From: Klebsiella sp. RIT-PI-d
GTDB taxonomy: Bacteria; Pseudomonadota; Gammaproteobacteria; Enterobacterales; Enterobacteriaceae
NCBI RefSeq assembly: GCF_001187865.1
Contig: NZ_LGIT01000009.1
Span: 1,488,001-1,552,000 of the forward strand
Direction of reading: 5' to 3'
Length of the DNA stretch: 64,000 bases
The stretch's first letter is position 1; every line of letters begins with the position of its first letter. Position numbers and translations under genes: made by a program. The notes under the pieces were generated by a model. The model had not been told where the DNA came from. It did no database searches and was given only the letters and a program-made list of their open reading frames with translations. Below, piece after piece: positions 41,327-51,810 of this stretch.

Positions 41327-42141
41327 TTTACATTGGTCTGCCGCAGTGGTCGCACCCCAAATGGGGCCGGCTTGGGATTACCAGCCTTGAGGATTACGCC
41401 CGCCACTTTAACTGTGTGGAGGGTAACACGACGCTTTATGCGCTGCCCAAAGCAGAAATAGTTGCGCGCTGGCGCGAGCAGACCAATGACAATTTCCGCT
41501 TCTGCTTTAAATTTCCGGCGACCATTTCCCATCAGGCAGCATTACGTCACTGCGACGATCTGACCGATGCGTTTTTGCAGCGCCTGTCGCCGCTGGCCGA
41601 TCGTATTGGCCAGTACTGGCTTCAGCTCCCGGCCACATTCGGTCCGCAGGATCTGCCCGCACTCTGGCAGTTTCTTGACGGGCTACCGTCTGCATTTACC
41701 TACGGCGTTGAAGTGCGTCATCCGGAATTTTTTGCCAAAGGCGAGGCCGAGCAGCACTTTAACCGCGGGCTGAACGCGCGCGGGGTGAATCGGGTGATCC
41801 TCGATAGTCGCCCGGTTCACAGCGCCCTGCCCCGCAGCGAAGCGGTGATCAAAGCGCAGAAGATGAAGCCTAAAGTGCCGGTCCATGCCGTGATCACTGC
41901 CGACAACCCTATGGTGAGATTTATCGGCAGCGACGATCTGGCTCAGAACCAGGTTTTCTTTGAGGCGTGGCTTAAGCTGCTGCCCCAGTGGACGCAGTCC
42001 TCAACGCCGTGGCTGTTCCTGCATACGCCAGATATTGCTCACGCGCCTGAACTGGTCGATACCTTGTGGCCGGCGTTGAAGGCGGCGCTGCCCGATCTCG
42101 GTGATGCCCCCGACATCCCACAGCAATCTTGTCTTTTCTGA
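41323..42141 (+). CDS. yecE: DUF72 TIM-barrel protein YecE
   Basis: The 272-residue product has the DUF72 start [25 protein letters not shown] and the motif [12 protein letters not shown], then [11 protein letters not shown]72 proteins form a TIM-like barrel with unknown activity. Coupled to yecD by ATGA overlap. Confidence 0.94.
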   Translation: MIYIGLPQWSHPKWGRLGITSLEDYARHFNCVEGNTTLYALPKAEIVARWREQTNDNFRFCFKFPATISHQAALRHCDDLTDAFLQRLSPLADRIGQYWLQLPATFGPQDLPALWQFLDGLPSAFTYGVEVRHPEFFAKGEAEQHFNRGLNARGVNRVILDSRPVHSALPRSEAVIKAQKMKPKVPVHAVITADNPMVRFIGSDDLAQNQVFFEAWLKLLPQWTQSSTPWLFLHTPDIAHAPELVDTLWPALKAALPDLGDAPDIPQQSCLF

Positions 42142-42193
42142 TGACACAACCTGACATAAACTGTGCGGCATACCTGCCTGAAAGGAAATATGT

Positions 42194-42589
42194 ATGGTAA
42201 GCGCGCTGTATGCCGTACTGGGTGCGTTGTTGTTAATTAAGTTCTCGTTTGATGTTGCCCGCCTGCGTATGCAGTACCGCGTTGCCTATGGCGACGGCGG
42301 TTTTAGCGAGCTACAAAGCGCTATCCGTATTCAAAGCAACGCGCTGGAATATATCCCCGCGGCCTTAATACTGCTGCTTTTTATGGAAATGAACGGCGCA
42401 GAAACGTGGATGGTACATCTTTGCGGCCTGCTGCTGCTGGCAGGAAGACTGATGCATTACTACGGGCTGCATCAGCGACTGGGCCGCTGGAAGCGTTCAG
42501 GCCTGAGCGCAACCTGGTGCTCTCTGTTGCTAATGGTGCTGGCAAATCTCTGGTACATGCCGTGGGAGTTGGTTTTCACCCTCCATTAG
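42194..42589 (+). CDS. yecN: MAPEG-family membrane protein YecN
   Basis: The 131-residue protein has four helices and the MAPEG pattern: RIQSNALEYIPAALILLLFME and RLMHYYGLHQRLGRWKRSGL. MAPEG proteins are membrane glutathione-related enzymes; activity of YecN is not known. It follows yecE by 52 bp. Confidence 0.93.
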   Translation: MVSALYAVLGALLLIKFSFDVARLRMQYRVAYGDGGFSELQSAIRIQSNALEYIPAALILLLFMEMNGAETWMVHLCGLLLLAGRLMHYYGLHQRLGRWKRSGLSATWCSLLLMVLANLWYMPWELVFTLH

Positions 42590-44340
<1,751 letters not shown>

Positions 44341-44344
44341 AGAT

Positions 44345-44374
44345 AAAAAAAGGCCCCTGTAAATGCAGGGGCCT
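44345..44374 (-). terminator. Terminator of cutC and MicL
   Basis: AGGCCCCTG (44351-44359) and CAGGGGCCT (44366-44374) pair perfectly; the minus strand continues with TTTTTTT. It also closes cmoB weakly. Confidence 0.88.
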
Positions 44375-44651
44375 GGTACAAACAAGCATCATATGGGCGA
44401 CATGATGCGCGGTAAAAATCGTTAATTCTGTTGGCTAAAGCGGGTAACGATCGCCTTCATTTCTGCCACCGCCCTGCCGTTTACCGCATAACGCTGATAC
44501 TCATCTGCGTTCGGGTCCGTCGACATGGATAATCCAGGGTTGCGGTAGCGCATTGGTGAAGGGTTCCACCCACCGGCGGAGCTGTGAACCTCTTTTACGC
44601 CTGCATTAAGCAGCATATCGAGGTTGCCAGCGCGGACGCCAGATCCGGCCA
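44345..44651 (-). ncRNA. micL: MicL sRNA from the cutC 3' end (MicL-S at 44345-44424)
   Basis: In E. coli MicL is a 307-nt sigma-E dependent RNA starting within cutC, processed to an 80-nt 3' form that represses lpp. Here a sigma-E type promoter (44658-44686) inside cutC and the cutC terminator bracket about 307 nt, the same length. The processed part would be the 3' untranslated region after the cutC stop. Position and promoter support this; sequence identity to E. coli MicL was not compared base by base. Confidence 0.72.
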
Positions 44652-45171
44652 TAATGATTGGAACACGCGAACGGCTAATAAGTTCCGCAATTAATAAAAT
44701 TCCTTTTTCAGCCGTAGGCTGCTGGCCGGATGTCAGAATGCGTGAGACACCTAATTCTTTAAGATTATCAAACGCCTGATAAGGATTAACACACATATCA
44801 AATGCGCGGTGAAAAGTAACCGCCAGCGGACCCGCGGCTGCCATAATCTGCTTCATTCGGCCGTAATCGACATTACCGTCTTCGTCCAGTACCCCCGTCA
44901 CTACGCCTGCGAAGCCCATTTCCCGCACGGTGCGAACATCGTCGAGCAGGACGGCAAATTCACCGTCGGTATAGCAAAAGTCACCGCCGCGCGGTCGTAT
45001 AATCGGATGAACGGGAATGGTGACCTGCTGGCGAACTGATTTCAGCACGCCGTATGATGGCGTTAGCCCTCCTTCCAGCGGCGCAGCGCAAAGCTCAATG
45101 CGATCCGCACCGTGATGCTGCGCGCTAATCGCGCACTCCAGGCTGTAACAACAAATTTCCAGCAACGCCAT
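44422..45171 (-). CDS. cutC: CutC family protein
   Basis: The 249-residue TIM-barrel protein has the CutC signatures [21 protein letters not shown] and HRAFDM plus [13 protein letters not shown]. It was linked to copper sensitivity; in E. coli that phenotype is explained by loss of MicL, which is encoded in the 3' part of the gene. The protein's activity is unknown. It follows yjdF by 10 bp. Confidence 0.95.
   Translation of the reverse strand: MALLEICCYSLECAISAQHHGADRIELCAAPLEGGLTPSYGVLKSVRQQVTIPVHPIIRPRGGDFCYTDGEFAVLLDDVRTVREMGFAGVVTGVLDEDGNVDYGRMKQIMAAAGPLAVTFHRAFDMCVNPYQAFDNLKELGVSRILTSGQQPTAEKGILLIAELISRSRVPIIMAGSGVRAGNLDMLLNAGVKEVHSSAGGWNPSPMRYRNPGLSMSTDPNADEYQRYAVNGRAVAEMKAIVTRFSQQN
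44658..44686 (-). promoter_or_regulatory. Sigma-E promoter of MicL inside cutC
   Basis: On the minus strand GGAACTT (44680-44686) is a perfect sigma-E -35, followed after 17 bp by TCCAA (44658-44662), close to the -10 consensus. Predicted start is near 44651. Confidence 0.75.
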
Positions 45172-45181
45172 TTTCTCTCCT

Positions 45182-45820
45182 TTAGTCCTTTACTGTTGTT
45201 ATTAAACGGTGATGCAAAAGCTGACGCGTGTGCCAGCCGGCAAGGATAAGTACGGTGGTAATAGCCCCCAGCAGGGCACAAAACATATCGGATTGCGTGT
45301 CCCACGGATCGCCCTGGGTCCCGAGAAAATCATCTGCCCCCTGCCCCATCGCCAGCGCCGCCCACCACTCAATCAGCTCATAGGTTGCGCTGATAGCAAG
45401 CGCAATGCAGCAGACGATAAATGCCAGCATTTTTTTGCCACGGACGATCCGTCCGCGCAGCAGAATTTCACGCGCTGCCAGCGCCGGCACCAGCCCCTGA
45501 AAAAAGTGCCCCAGTTTGTCGTAAGGATTACGGCTTAAGCCGAACCACGCCTGCACGTCAAAACCTATCGGTACTTTTGCATAAGTGTACATTCCGCCAA
45601 CGATCAGAATAACGGCGTGAAAAAAAATCAAAACATACAGCAGCGGCGTCAGAGGATAGCGCCGCCGGGCCAGCAACAGGAGCGGGATCGCGATTACGAC
45701 CGGCGTGACTTCCATCATCCATGTGGCGCTGTCTTTTGTCGCCATACCCGTGTAAATCAGCAGTAATAGCAGGATCGCAACGCCGGTTTTCATCAGCAGC
45801 GGACTCAGGGTTGAAGTCAT
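45182..45820 (-). CDS. yjdF: YjdF-like DUF2238 membrane protein
   Basis: The 212-residue protein has about six helices and the DUF2238 landmarks [40 protein letters not shown] and [15 protein letters not shown], with conserved acidic and His residues at the membrane face. In E. coli K-12 yjdF lies elsewhere; here it is 10 bp upstream of cutC and probably co-transcribed. Function is unknown. Confidence 0.85.
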   Translation of the reverse strand: MTSTLSPLLMKTGVAILLLLLIYTGMATKDSATWMMEVTPVVIAIPLLLLARRRYPLTPLLYVLIFFHAVILIVGGMYTYAKVPIGFDVQAWFGLSRNPYDKLGHFFQGLVPALAAREILLRGRIVRGKKMLAFIVCCIALAISATYELIEWWAALAMGQGADDFLGTQGDPWDTQSDMFCALLGAITTVLILAGWHTRQLLHHRLITTVKD

Positions 45821-45872
45821 AAGTATGCCCTTAGCATAGAAATGTTAACTATCCGTCCTGTACGGGAATTTT

Positions 45873-46445
45873 TCAATTTTCCGACGATGTTTCACTGGCT
45901 ACGATGGCCTCAATAGACCAGGGATGAAATTTAAGGGTGACCTTGCCGTCGGTCACCGCCAGCGTGGGGTTCGGCAGACGCTCATGTTCACCTTTTGGCG
46001 CACTGGTTTTCACCGCAATCCCCGGCTGGCTGAGGCCGTTATCGGACAGCAGCGCCAGCGCCCGGGCATTAAGGGTTTCTGGCGCACCCGGCAGAACAAT
46101 TTCTACGTGCTCCCACCCTTCATGCGGATAGCGCTTTTCGCCTGGCCACGGCAGTTCCACCACCGTAAAGCGCCAGTGGGCAACTTCAACAGGTTCTGCC
46201 AGTTTAAAAAGACAGATTGCCCGGCCGTTGATTGTGTTTTCCGATAGTAGCTCACCGCATTGTTCAAAACCGCGCCGCCAGCGTTCGGCCGTTGTATTTT
46301 GATGACAGCGCAGCGAAATATGATCGGCATCCAGCGGTGCGATATTCAGCCCCAGTCGGGCGCTTAGCTGTGCCAGCGCCTGGGTAAAACGCGGCAGGTC
46401 CGCAAAAATATCCTGCAATTCGTCAATTGTCTGCCAGTGGGCCAT
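45873..46445 (-). CDS. yecM: YecM, VOC-type predicted metal enzyme
   Basis: The 190-residue product matches YecM: DADHISLRCHQNTTAERWRRG, RFTVVELPWPGEKRYPHEGW and HVEIVLPG hold the His and Glu residues of a vicinal-oxygen-chelate metal site. No reaction is known. The start MAHWQTIDEL follows AGGCAAAGAC and fits the E. coli N-terminus; the frame is open 35 codons upstream. Divergent from argS. Confidence 0.93.
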   Translation of the reverse strand: MAHWQTIDELQDIFADLPRFTQALAQLSARLGLNIAPLDADHISLRCHQNTTAERWRRGFEQCGELLSENTINGRAICLFKLAEPVEVAHWRFTVVELPWPGEKRYPHEGWEHVEIVLPGAPETLNARALALLSDNGLSQPGIAVKTSAPKGEHERLPNPTLAVTDGKVTLKFHPWSIEAIVASETSSEN

Positions 46446-46533
46446 GTCTTTGCCTGAAGTCGTCTTTAAAAACGGTAATTTACCCTGTCGTCGCATGCTT
46501 ACCAACCTTTGATTATGTTGCTTCGGGCCGATG

Positions 46534-46562
46534 CTGACGCTCTGCGTCAAATGCAGTATAAT
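46534..46562 (+). promoter_or_regulatory. argS promoter
   Basis: CTGACG (46534-46539), 17 bp and TATAAT (46557-46562) form a good sigma-70 promoter about 75 bp before argS. Confidence 0.72.
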
Positions 46563-46637
46563 GCCGGGCTAATTTTTCTCATGTCAGCGCGGCGCGGGTT
46601 ATTCAATGTCGTCACGCCATCAACGTAAGGTATTCCG

Positions 46638-48371
46638 GTGAATATTCAGGCTCTTCTCTCAGAAAAAGTCAGTCAGGCTCTGATTGCTGCAGGTGCGCCC
46701 GCAGATTGCGAACCGCAGGTTCGACAGTCGGCGAAAGTCCAGTTCGGCGATTATCAGGCAAATGGCGTCATGGCCGTTGCCAAAAAACTGGGCATGGCAC
46801 CGCGACAACTGGCAGAACAGGTCCTGACTCATCTCGATCTTAACGGTATTGCCAGCAAAACTGAGATCGCCGGACCGGGTTTTATTAATATCTTTCTCGA
46901 TCCCGCCTTCCTGTCAGCACAGGTTGATGATGCGCTGAATTCTGCGCGTCTGGGAATTTCTCAACCCGCGCCGCAGACCATCGTGATTGATTACTCTGCG
47001 CCTAACGTGGCGAAAGAGATGCACGTGGGCCACCTGCGTTCCACCATTATTGGTGACGCGGCGGTGCGCACGCAGGAGTTCCTCGGCCATAACGTCATCC
47101 GTGCGAACCACGTCGGCGACTGGGGCACCCAGTTCGGTATGCTGATTGCCTATCTCGAAAAACAGCAGCAGGAAAACGCGGGTGAGATGGCACTGGCGGA
47201 TCTGGAAGCCTTCTATCGCGATGCCAAAAAGCACTACGACGAAGATGCAGCGTTCGCTGAACGTGCCCGTGGCTACGTGGTTAAACTGCAGGGCGGCGAC
47301 GCGTATTGCCGTGAAATGTGGCGCAAGCTGGTGGATATCACCATGGCACAGAATCAGATTGCCTATCAGCGTCTGAACGTTACCCTGACCCGCGATAACG
47401 TGATGGGTGAAAGCCTGTATAATCCGATGCTGCCGGGCATTGTTGCCGACCTGAAAGCCAAAGGGCTGGCCGTTGAGAGCGAAGGTGCGACCGTCGTCTT
47501 CCTCGACGAATATAAAAATAAAGAAGGTGAGCCGATGGGCGTCATCATTCAGAAAAAGGATGGCGGCTACCTCTACACCACCACCGATATTGCCTGCGCA
47601 AAATACCGTTATGAAACGCTGCATGCCGACCGCGTGCTGTATTACATTGACTCCCGTCAGCACCAGCACCTGATGCAGGCGTGGACAATCGTGCGCAAAG
47701 CCGGTTACGTTCCTGAGTCTGTGCCGCTGGAACATCACATGTTCGGTATGATGCTGGGCAAAGACGGTAAGCCGTTTAAAACCCGCGCGGGCGGTACCGT
47801 GAAATTGTCCGATCTGCTGGATGAAGCGCTGGAGCGCGCCCGTCGTCTGGTGGCAGAAAAGAACCCGGACATGCCCGCTGAAGAGCTGGAAAAACTGGCC
47901 AATGCGGTCGGTATCGGCGCGGTGAAATATGCGGATCTGTCAAAGAACCGGACTACCGACTACATCTTCGACTGGGACAATATGCTGGCCTTCGAAGGTA
48001 ATACTGCGCCGTATATGCAGTATGCCTATACCCGCGTGCTGTCCGTTTTCCGTAAAGCGCAAATTGATGAGCAGCAGTTGCTGAAGACTACAGTCCGTAT
48101 CAGTGAAGATCGTGAAGCCCAGCTTGCTGCGCGTCTGCTCCAATTTGAAGAAACGGTTACGGTCGTTGCGCGTGAAGGTACGCCACACGTTATGTGCGCC
48201 TATCTGTACGATGTTGCCGGTCTGTTCTCAGGTTTCTATGAACACTGCCCTATCCTCACCGCAGAAAGCGAAGACGTGCGTAACAGCCGCCTGAAACTGG
48301 CCTTGCTGACGGCGAAAACGCTGAAGCTGGGGCTGGATATGCTGGGGATTGAAACGGTAGAACGGATGTAA
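46638..48371 (+). CDS. argS: Arginyl-tRNA synthetase
   Basis: The 577-residue class I synthetase has the Arg-tRNA binding N-terminal domain (1-110), the HIGH-type motif [17 protein letters not shown], and a DALR anticodon domain at the C-terminus ([16 protein letters not shown] onward). As usual for ArgRS, no canonical KMSKS is seen. The start is GTG at 46638, as in E. coli, after GTAAGG. Confidence 0.97.
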   Translation: MNIQALLSEKVSQALIAAGAPADCEPQVRQSAKVQFGDYQANGVMAVAKKLGMAPRQLAEQVLTHLDLNGIASKTEIAGPGFINIFLDPAFLSAQVDDALNSARLGISQPAPQTIVIDYSAPNVAKEMHVGHLRSTIIGDAAVRTQEFLGHNVIRANHVGDWGTQFGMLIAYLEKQQQENAGEMALADLEAFYRDAKKHYDEDAAFAERARGYVVKLQGGDAYCREMWRKLVDITMAQNQIAYQRLNVTLTRDNVMGESLYNPMLPGIVADLKAKGLAVESEGATVVFLDEYKNKEGEPMGVIIQKKDGGYLYTTTDIACAKYRYETLHADRVLYYIDSRQHQHLMQAWTIVRKAGYVPESVPLEHHMFGMMLGKDGKPFKTRAGGTVKLSDLLDEALERARRLVAEKNPDMPAEELEKLANAVGIGAVKYADLSKNRTTDYIFDWDNMLAFEGNTAPYMQYAYTRVLSVFRKAQIDEQQLLKTTVRISEDREAQLAARLLQFEETVTVVAREGTPHVMCAYLYDVAGLFSGFYEHCPILTAESEDVRNSRLKLALLTAKTLKLGLDMLGIETVERM

Positions 48372-48381
48372 TATCCAGTAA

Positions 48382-48412
48382 AAACGGTGCCTGAGGGCAC
48401 CGTTTCTGTTTT
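48382..48412 (+). terminator. Terminator of argS
   Basis: AAACGGTGCC and GGCACCGTTT pair around TGAG and are followed by CTGTTTT. It also faces the end of the convergent rhiN-like gene. Confidence 0.85.
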
Positions 48413-48431
48413 ACCGCTTCTTGTCTTCACC

Positions 48432-49571
48432 TCAGAAATATTTGCGCAGATACTCCGTCAGGCACAAATTCGCCATCGCCTGCCCATAGGGCATTGAAGT
48501 CAGCGGGATCTGACGGTAGAACGCCAGATTTGATCCCATGCCCGTCCCAAAGGAGGTTTGCATTAACTCGCCTTCCGGGGAAATGTGCGCCACGATTCCC
48601 TGAATCGCTTTTTCAGCAACATCCGCATATTCCGGTCCGACATAGCGTTTACGCAGCGCTTTGAGTATCCCGTAGGCGAATCCTGCGGTGGCCGACGCTT
48701 CAGGATAGGAGTGAGGATCGTCGAGCAGCGTATGCCACAGACCGCTGTCATCCTGGCATTTCGCCAGCGCGGCTATCTGCACATTGAGTACCTGCACCAG
48801 ATAGCGATGGACGGCATTGTTGGCGGGTAGATCCAGAAGCTCAAGGAAATCCGGGATAACCATCGTTAACCAGCTATTGCCACGCGCCCAACGGGCCCTG
48901 GCAAAATTATGATGACCTTCATAGTTCCAGCCGTGGAACCACAGCCCGGTTTCCCGGTCCATCAGATTTTGCACGTGCAGCAGAAATTGATAGCTCGCTT
49001 CTTCCACATACTCAGGGCGGTTTAATAACGTGCCAATTTTGGCCAGCGGCAGAACAGTCATCATCAGGGTATCGTCCCACATTTGCTGATGATTCTCTTC
49101 CGCCAGCGTAATGTGTTGCATTCCGCCGTAGTCAGTGCGCGGCATCTCGTACATTGCCCATTCAGCCCAGCTCTCCAGCCACGGCAGGTACGCCGGATTA
49201 TGATCCTCCTCATAGCGATACGCGAGGGTCAGAAACGGTGCCATCGTATTAACATTTTTGGTGGTCGCACCCTCGGCAAAACGCTCGGTGAACCAGCCAT
49301 CGATAATGTCGCGCATCTCCAGATCGCCGGTCTGCTGATAGTACTGCCAGATACCGTAAAGCCCCACGCCGTGCGTCCACTCCCAGCCCGCCCAGCCTTT
49401 GGTATCGATCACCCGCCCGTCGTCAAGCCGCAGCAAGAATTCACCGCTTTCATCGTGAATATTGACCAGATTATGCGTGACTTTCTTGATCAGTGCTTTC
49501 AGCTCTTCCCTGGTGATAAAGCGCTCAGGCTGACGGAGTAACGCGCTATAAGTAACAGGCCAAACCTTCAT
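48432..49571 (-). CDS. rhiN: Unsaturated rhamnogalacturonyl hydrolase (GH105, RhiN/YteR-like)
   Basis: The 379-residue protein has the GH88/GH105 six-hairpin fold: WEWTHGVGLYGIWQYYQQTG, the catalytic Asp region QMWDDTLMMTVLPLAKIG, and RARWARGNSWLTMVIPD. Such enzymes release unsaturated galacturonic acid from rhamnogalacturonan fragments in the cytosol. No signal peptide is present. It lies 4 bp after the transporter gene, and the pair mirrors rhiT-rhiN of pectinolytic Dickeya. The exact substrate is inferred. The block is absent at this place in E. coli. Confidence 0.85.
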   Translation of the reverse strand: MKVWPVTYSALLRQPERFITREELKALIKKVTHNLVNIHDESGEFLLRLDDGRVIDTKGWAGWEWTHGVGLYGIWQYYQQTGDLEMRDIIDGWFTERFAEGATTKNVNTMAPFLTLAYRYEEDHNPAYLPWLESWAEWAMYEMPRTDYGGMQHITLAEENHQQMWDDTLMMTVLPLAKIGTLLNRPEYVEEASYQFLLHVQNLMDRETGLWFHGWNYEGHHNFARARWARGNSWLTMVIPDFLELLDLPANNAVHRYLVQVLNVQIAALAKCQDDSGLWHTLLDDPHSYPEASATAGFAYGILKALRKRYVGPEYADVAEKAIQGIVAHISPEGELMQTSFGTGMGSNLAFYRQIPLTSMPYGQAMANLCLTEYLRKYF

Positions 49572-49575
49572 ATCC

Positions 49576-51156
49576 TTAACCTCTGTTGTATGTCGAATTC
49601 AGTGGAACACCCTGACCGGGCGAATGCGCAGCAGGTTTATTACGATTGAGATAACCAACGTTGTTATTGCCCCACAGCGACTCATAAGGCAGACCGGCAA
49701 GCATTTCGACCGTCGCGCGCGCCTCGGGCGTGATGTACGCCAGCGCATGTCCCGCTTCACGCATTTTCCGGGTTTCTTCACGCAGAACGCTGTGGGTTTT
49801 AAGATTCAGTTTAAAGCGCAGAGAGACCAGAAAACCGCAGGCAAGTACCCCAATCGTCCCTGTGCTCAGGATCAGCAGAATGGTATGACTGACCTCCGGC
49901 GGCTGAATTTTTTGCCCGGAGACAAAGCCAGAGAGTTGCATAATAATGCCCACCAGCATGACCGCTCCGGCCTGAGATGCTTTACGCGTCAGGGTCATGA
50001 TGCCGGCGAAAATGCCCTCGCGGCGCTGTCCGGTGATCACTTCATCAACATCAGCGATATAGGTATAAATATTCCACGGTACATAGTTAATCCCGCCGCG
50101 CCCCAGCCCGGCAATGGCGGAAACCAGCAGCAGTAACGCATAAATATCGCTCAACCCGGCATAGTAGAGGAGGGCAAAAGAGAGTGAGGCGAGGCCGAAC
50201 AGTACGATCACCATCCGGTAGGAGGGAGCCGGGCCAAAGCGAATACACAGCGGGATCATCGCAATAACCGCGAGGAACTGACAAATGGCCATGGTGCCGA
50301 GCAGGTTTGAGGCCAGCGAGGCATCCTGTAACAGAACAAAGACCACATAGTAGGTAAAAACCGCGTTAAAAACGTCCTGCGCGATGTAGCCGCCAAGATA
50401 CATACCCAGATGCTGGCGAAAGATTTTAATACGCAGCGTCGAGGTGAGTTCAATGACCAGCCGGTGAATACTCTGCCCAAAGGTCAGGCTGCGTTTTTCT
50501 TCTTCAGCACGTAGCGCGGCTGCGGTCCACTCTTCCCGGGGCCGTTCCCAGGTGAAACACCACACCAGTGTCAGCATGATCGCGCACAGTACGGAGAACA
50601 CCAGACTTGCGTAAAAGAAGGAGATCGGATTGTCTTTACCAAATGCGCTTAGCAGGACACCTGGCAAAAAAGACGCGAGAATGGCTGACATCTGCGCCAT
50701 TGAAATGCGTGCGCCAGAAAATTTGGTTTTTTGTTTAAAGTCGTCAGTCATTTCCGGCACCAGCGTTTCGTACGGTACCAGGATCATGGTGTATACCACG
50801 TCAAAAACCAGATAGCTCAGCAGGTAATACCAGAAACTCATATCGCCAATCCACATCAGTGAATAACTAAAGACGCAGGGAATACCGAGCAGAATAAAGA
50901 ATTTGCGTCGGCCAAAACGCCTGCCGAGCCAGGTGGAGCCGAAGTTGTCGGTCAGAAAGCCCATCAGTGGACTGACAACCGCATCCAGTATCCGGGCAAT
51001 CGCAAAAATGAAGGTGGCTTCGATAGGCGTTAAGCCACAAAAGGTGGTGTAGAAATAAAGAAGCCATGCGGCGGTAAGCGCTGTCGTTCCTGCGCCAAGA
51101 AAGTCGCCTGAGCCGTAGGCGAGGTAGTTCATAACACCTGGTTTACGTTTTTCCAT
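49576..51156 (-). CDS. rhiT: GPH-family sugar:cation symporter, probable rhamnogalacturonide importer
   Basis: The 526-residue product has about twelve helices and the GPH family start YLAYGSGDFLGAGTTALTAA with FAIARILDAVVSPLMGFLTD (the RxxDAxxDPxxG-like motif) and PYETLVPEMTDDFKQ. A C-terminal cytosolic tail (about 455-526) is rich in charged residues. Its direct coupling to a GH105 hydrolase suggests import of rhamnogalacturonan oligomers, as RhiT does. Substrate is not provable from sequence. Confidence 0.82.
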   Translation of the reverse strand: MEKRKPGVMNYLAYGSGDFLGAGTTALTAAWLLYFYTTFCGLTPIEATFIFAIARILDAVVSPLMGFLTDNFGSTWLGRRFGRRKFFILLGIPCVFSYSLMWIGDMSFWYYLLSYLVFDVVYTMILVPYETLVPEMTDDFKQKTKFSGARISMAQMSAILASFLPGVLLSAFGKDNPISFFYASLVFSVLCAIMLTLVWCFTWERPREEWTAAALRAEEEKRSLTFGQSIHRLVIELTSTLRIKIFRQHLGMYLGGYIAQDVFNAVFTYYVVFVLLQDASLASNLLGTMAICQFLAVIAMIPLCIRFGPAPSYRMVIVLFGLASLSFALLYYAGLSDIYALLLLVSAIAGLGRGGINYVPWNIYTYIADVDEVITGQRREGIFAGIMTLTRKASQAGAVMLVGIIMQLSGFVSGQKIQPPEVSHTILLILSTGTIGVLACGFLVSLRFKLNLKTHSVLREETRKMREAGHALAYITPEARATVEMLAGLPYESLWGNNNVGYLNRNKPAAHSPGQGVPLNSTYNRG

Positions 51157-51417
51157 TGCCGTACCCTGATTTTATAGTGGGATGCCCCGGTAACCGGGCT
51201 TCGCCAAAGGGAGTTAATACACGGCTACAGTAAAAGTATGCAGAAAGGGTTACCTTTTTGTTTTTGCCATCCCATTCCTGTAAATGGCAAAATTACAAAG
51301 AGACGCGCCACGAAGCTCACTGATTTATAAAACAGTGTTTCTTTTGCATCAAAAGGACGGGTCAAAAATGCGAGCCAGCCATCAGTTTTTACTGATGACC
51401 GGTGAAAAAGAGTGCAA
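51157..51417. promoter_or_regulatory. Control region upstream of the rhiT-rhiN pair
   Basis: This 261-bp stretch holds two inverted repeats, AAAGG-GTTA-CCTTT (51244-51257) and TTTTGCCAT / ATGGCAAAA (51262-51270, 51284-51292), and an AAAACAGTGTTTCTTTT stretch (51329-51345) that loosely resembles a KdgR box. flhE ends at 51418 and transcribes towards it. No terminator for flhE was clearly seen. Confidence 0.5.
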
Positions 51418-51810
51418 TCAGCGGTAGTTAACGATGACCTGATTGCTGGACACCTGGAGCGAAGGCATCAGCCGTCCGCCGCCGGGCACGTCCCAGACAA
51501 AACGCAGCGGTTCGATGGCTGGAACGCCGGTTAGTCCGCGAGTGACGCCGCTCTGCCCGTCCAGCGGCACACAGCGGCTTTGAGAACACAGGCGCACATT
51601 TAGCCCGGCAGGTGTCGGGCCATTGAGCGTATAGCGCCAGGCAACCAGGGTCATCAGACCGTTTACCGGTTGGGTGGAAACCAGCGGCGCTGACGACGCG
51701 GCCACGCCGCGCTGATTCAGCGTCACCCCCCGCCCGCTGGCCTGCCATGCCCCTTCACCCGCCGCCATGACGCTAAACGGCAGCAAAAGCAGCCATAATA
51801 AGTGGCGCAT
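51418..51810 (-). CDS. flhE: Flagellar periplasmic protein FlhE
   Basis: The 130-residue product has a signal peptide (MRHLLWLLLLPFSVMA, cut before AGEG) and the FlhE core with a Cys pair in LCSQSRCVPLDG. FlhE guards proton leakage through the flagellar export gate. Its ATG overlaps the flhA stop by one base (TAATG). Last gene of flhBAE. Confidence 0.94.
   Translation of the reverse strand: MRHLLWLLLLPFSVMAAGEGAWQASGRGVTLNQRGVAASSAPLVSTQPVNGLMTLVAWRYTLNGPTPAGLNVRLCSQSRCVPLDGQSGVTRGLTGVPAIEPLRFVWDVPGGGRLMPSLQVSSNQVIVNYR

Noticed and set aside
46914-47738. 274-codon open frame opposite argS
   Set aside because: argS is intact; the antisense frame is His/Val-rich shadow coding.
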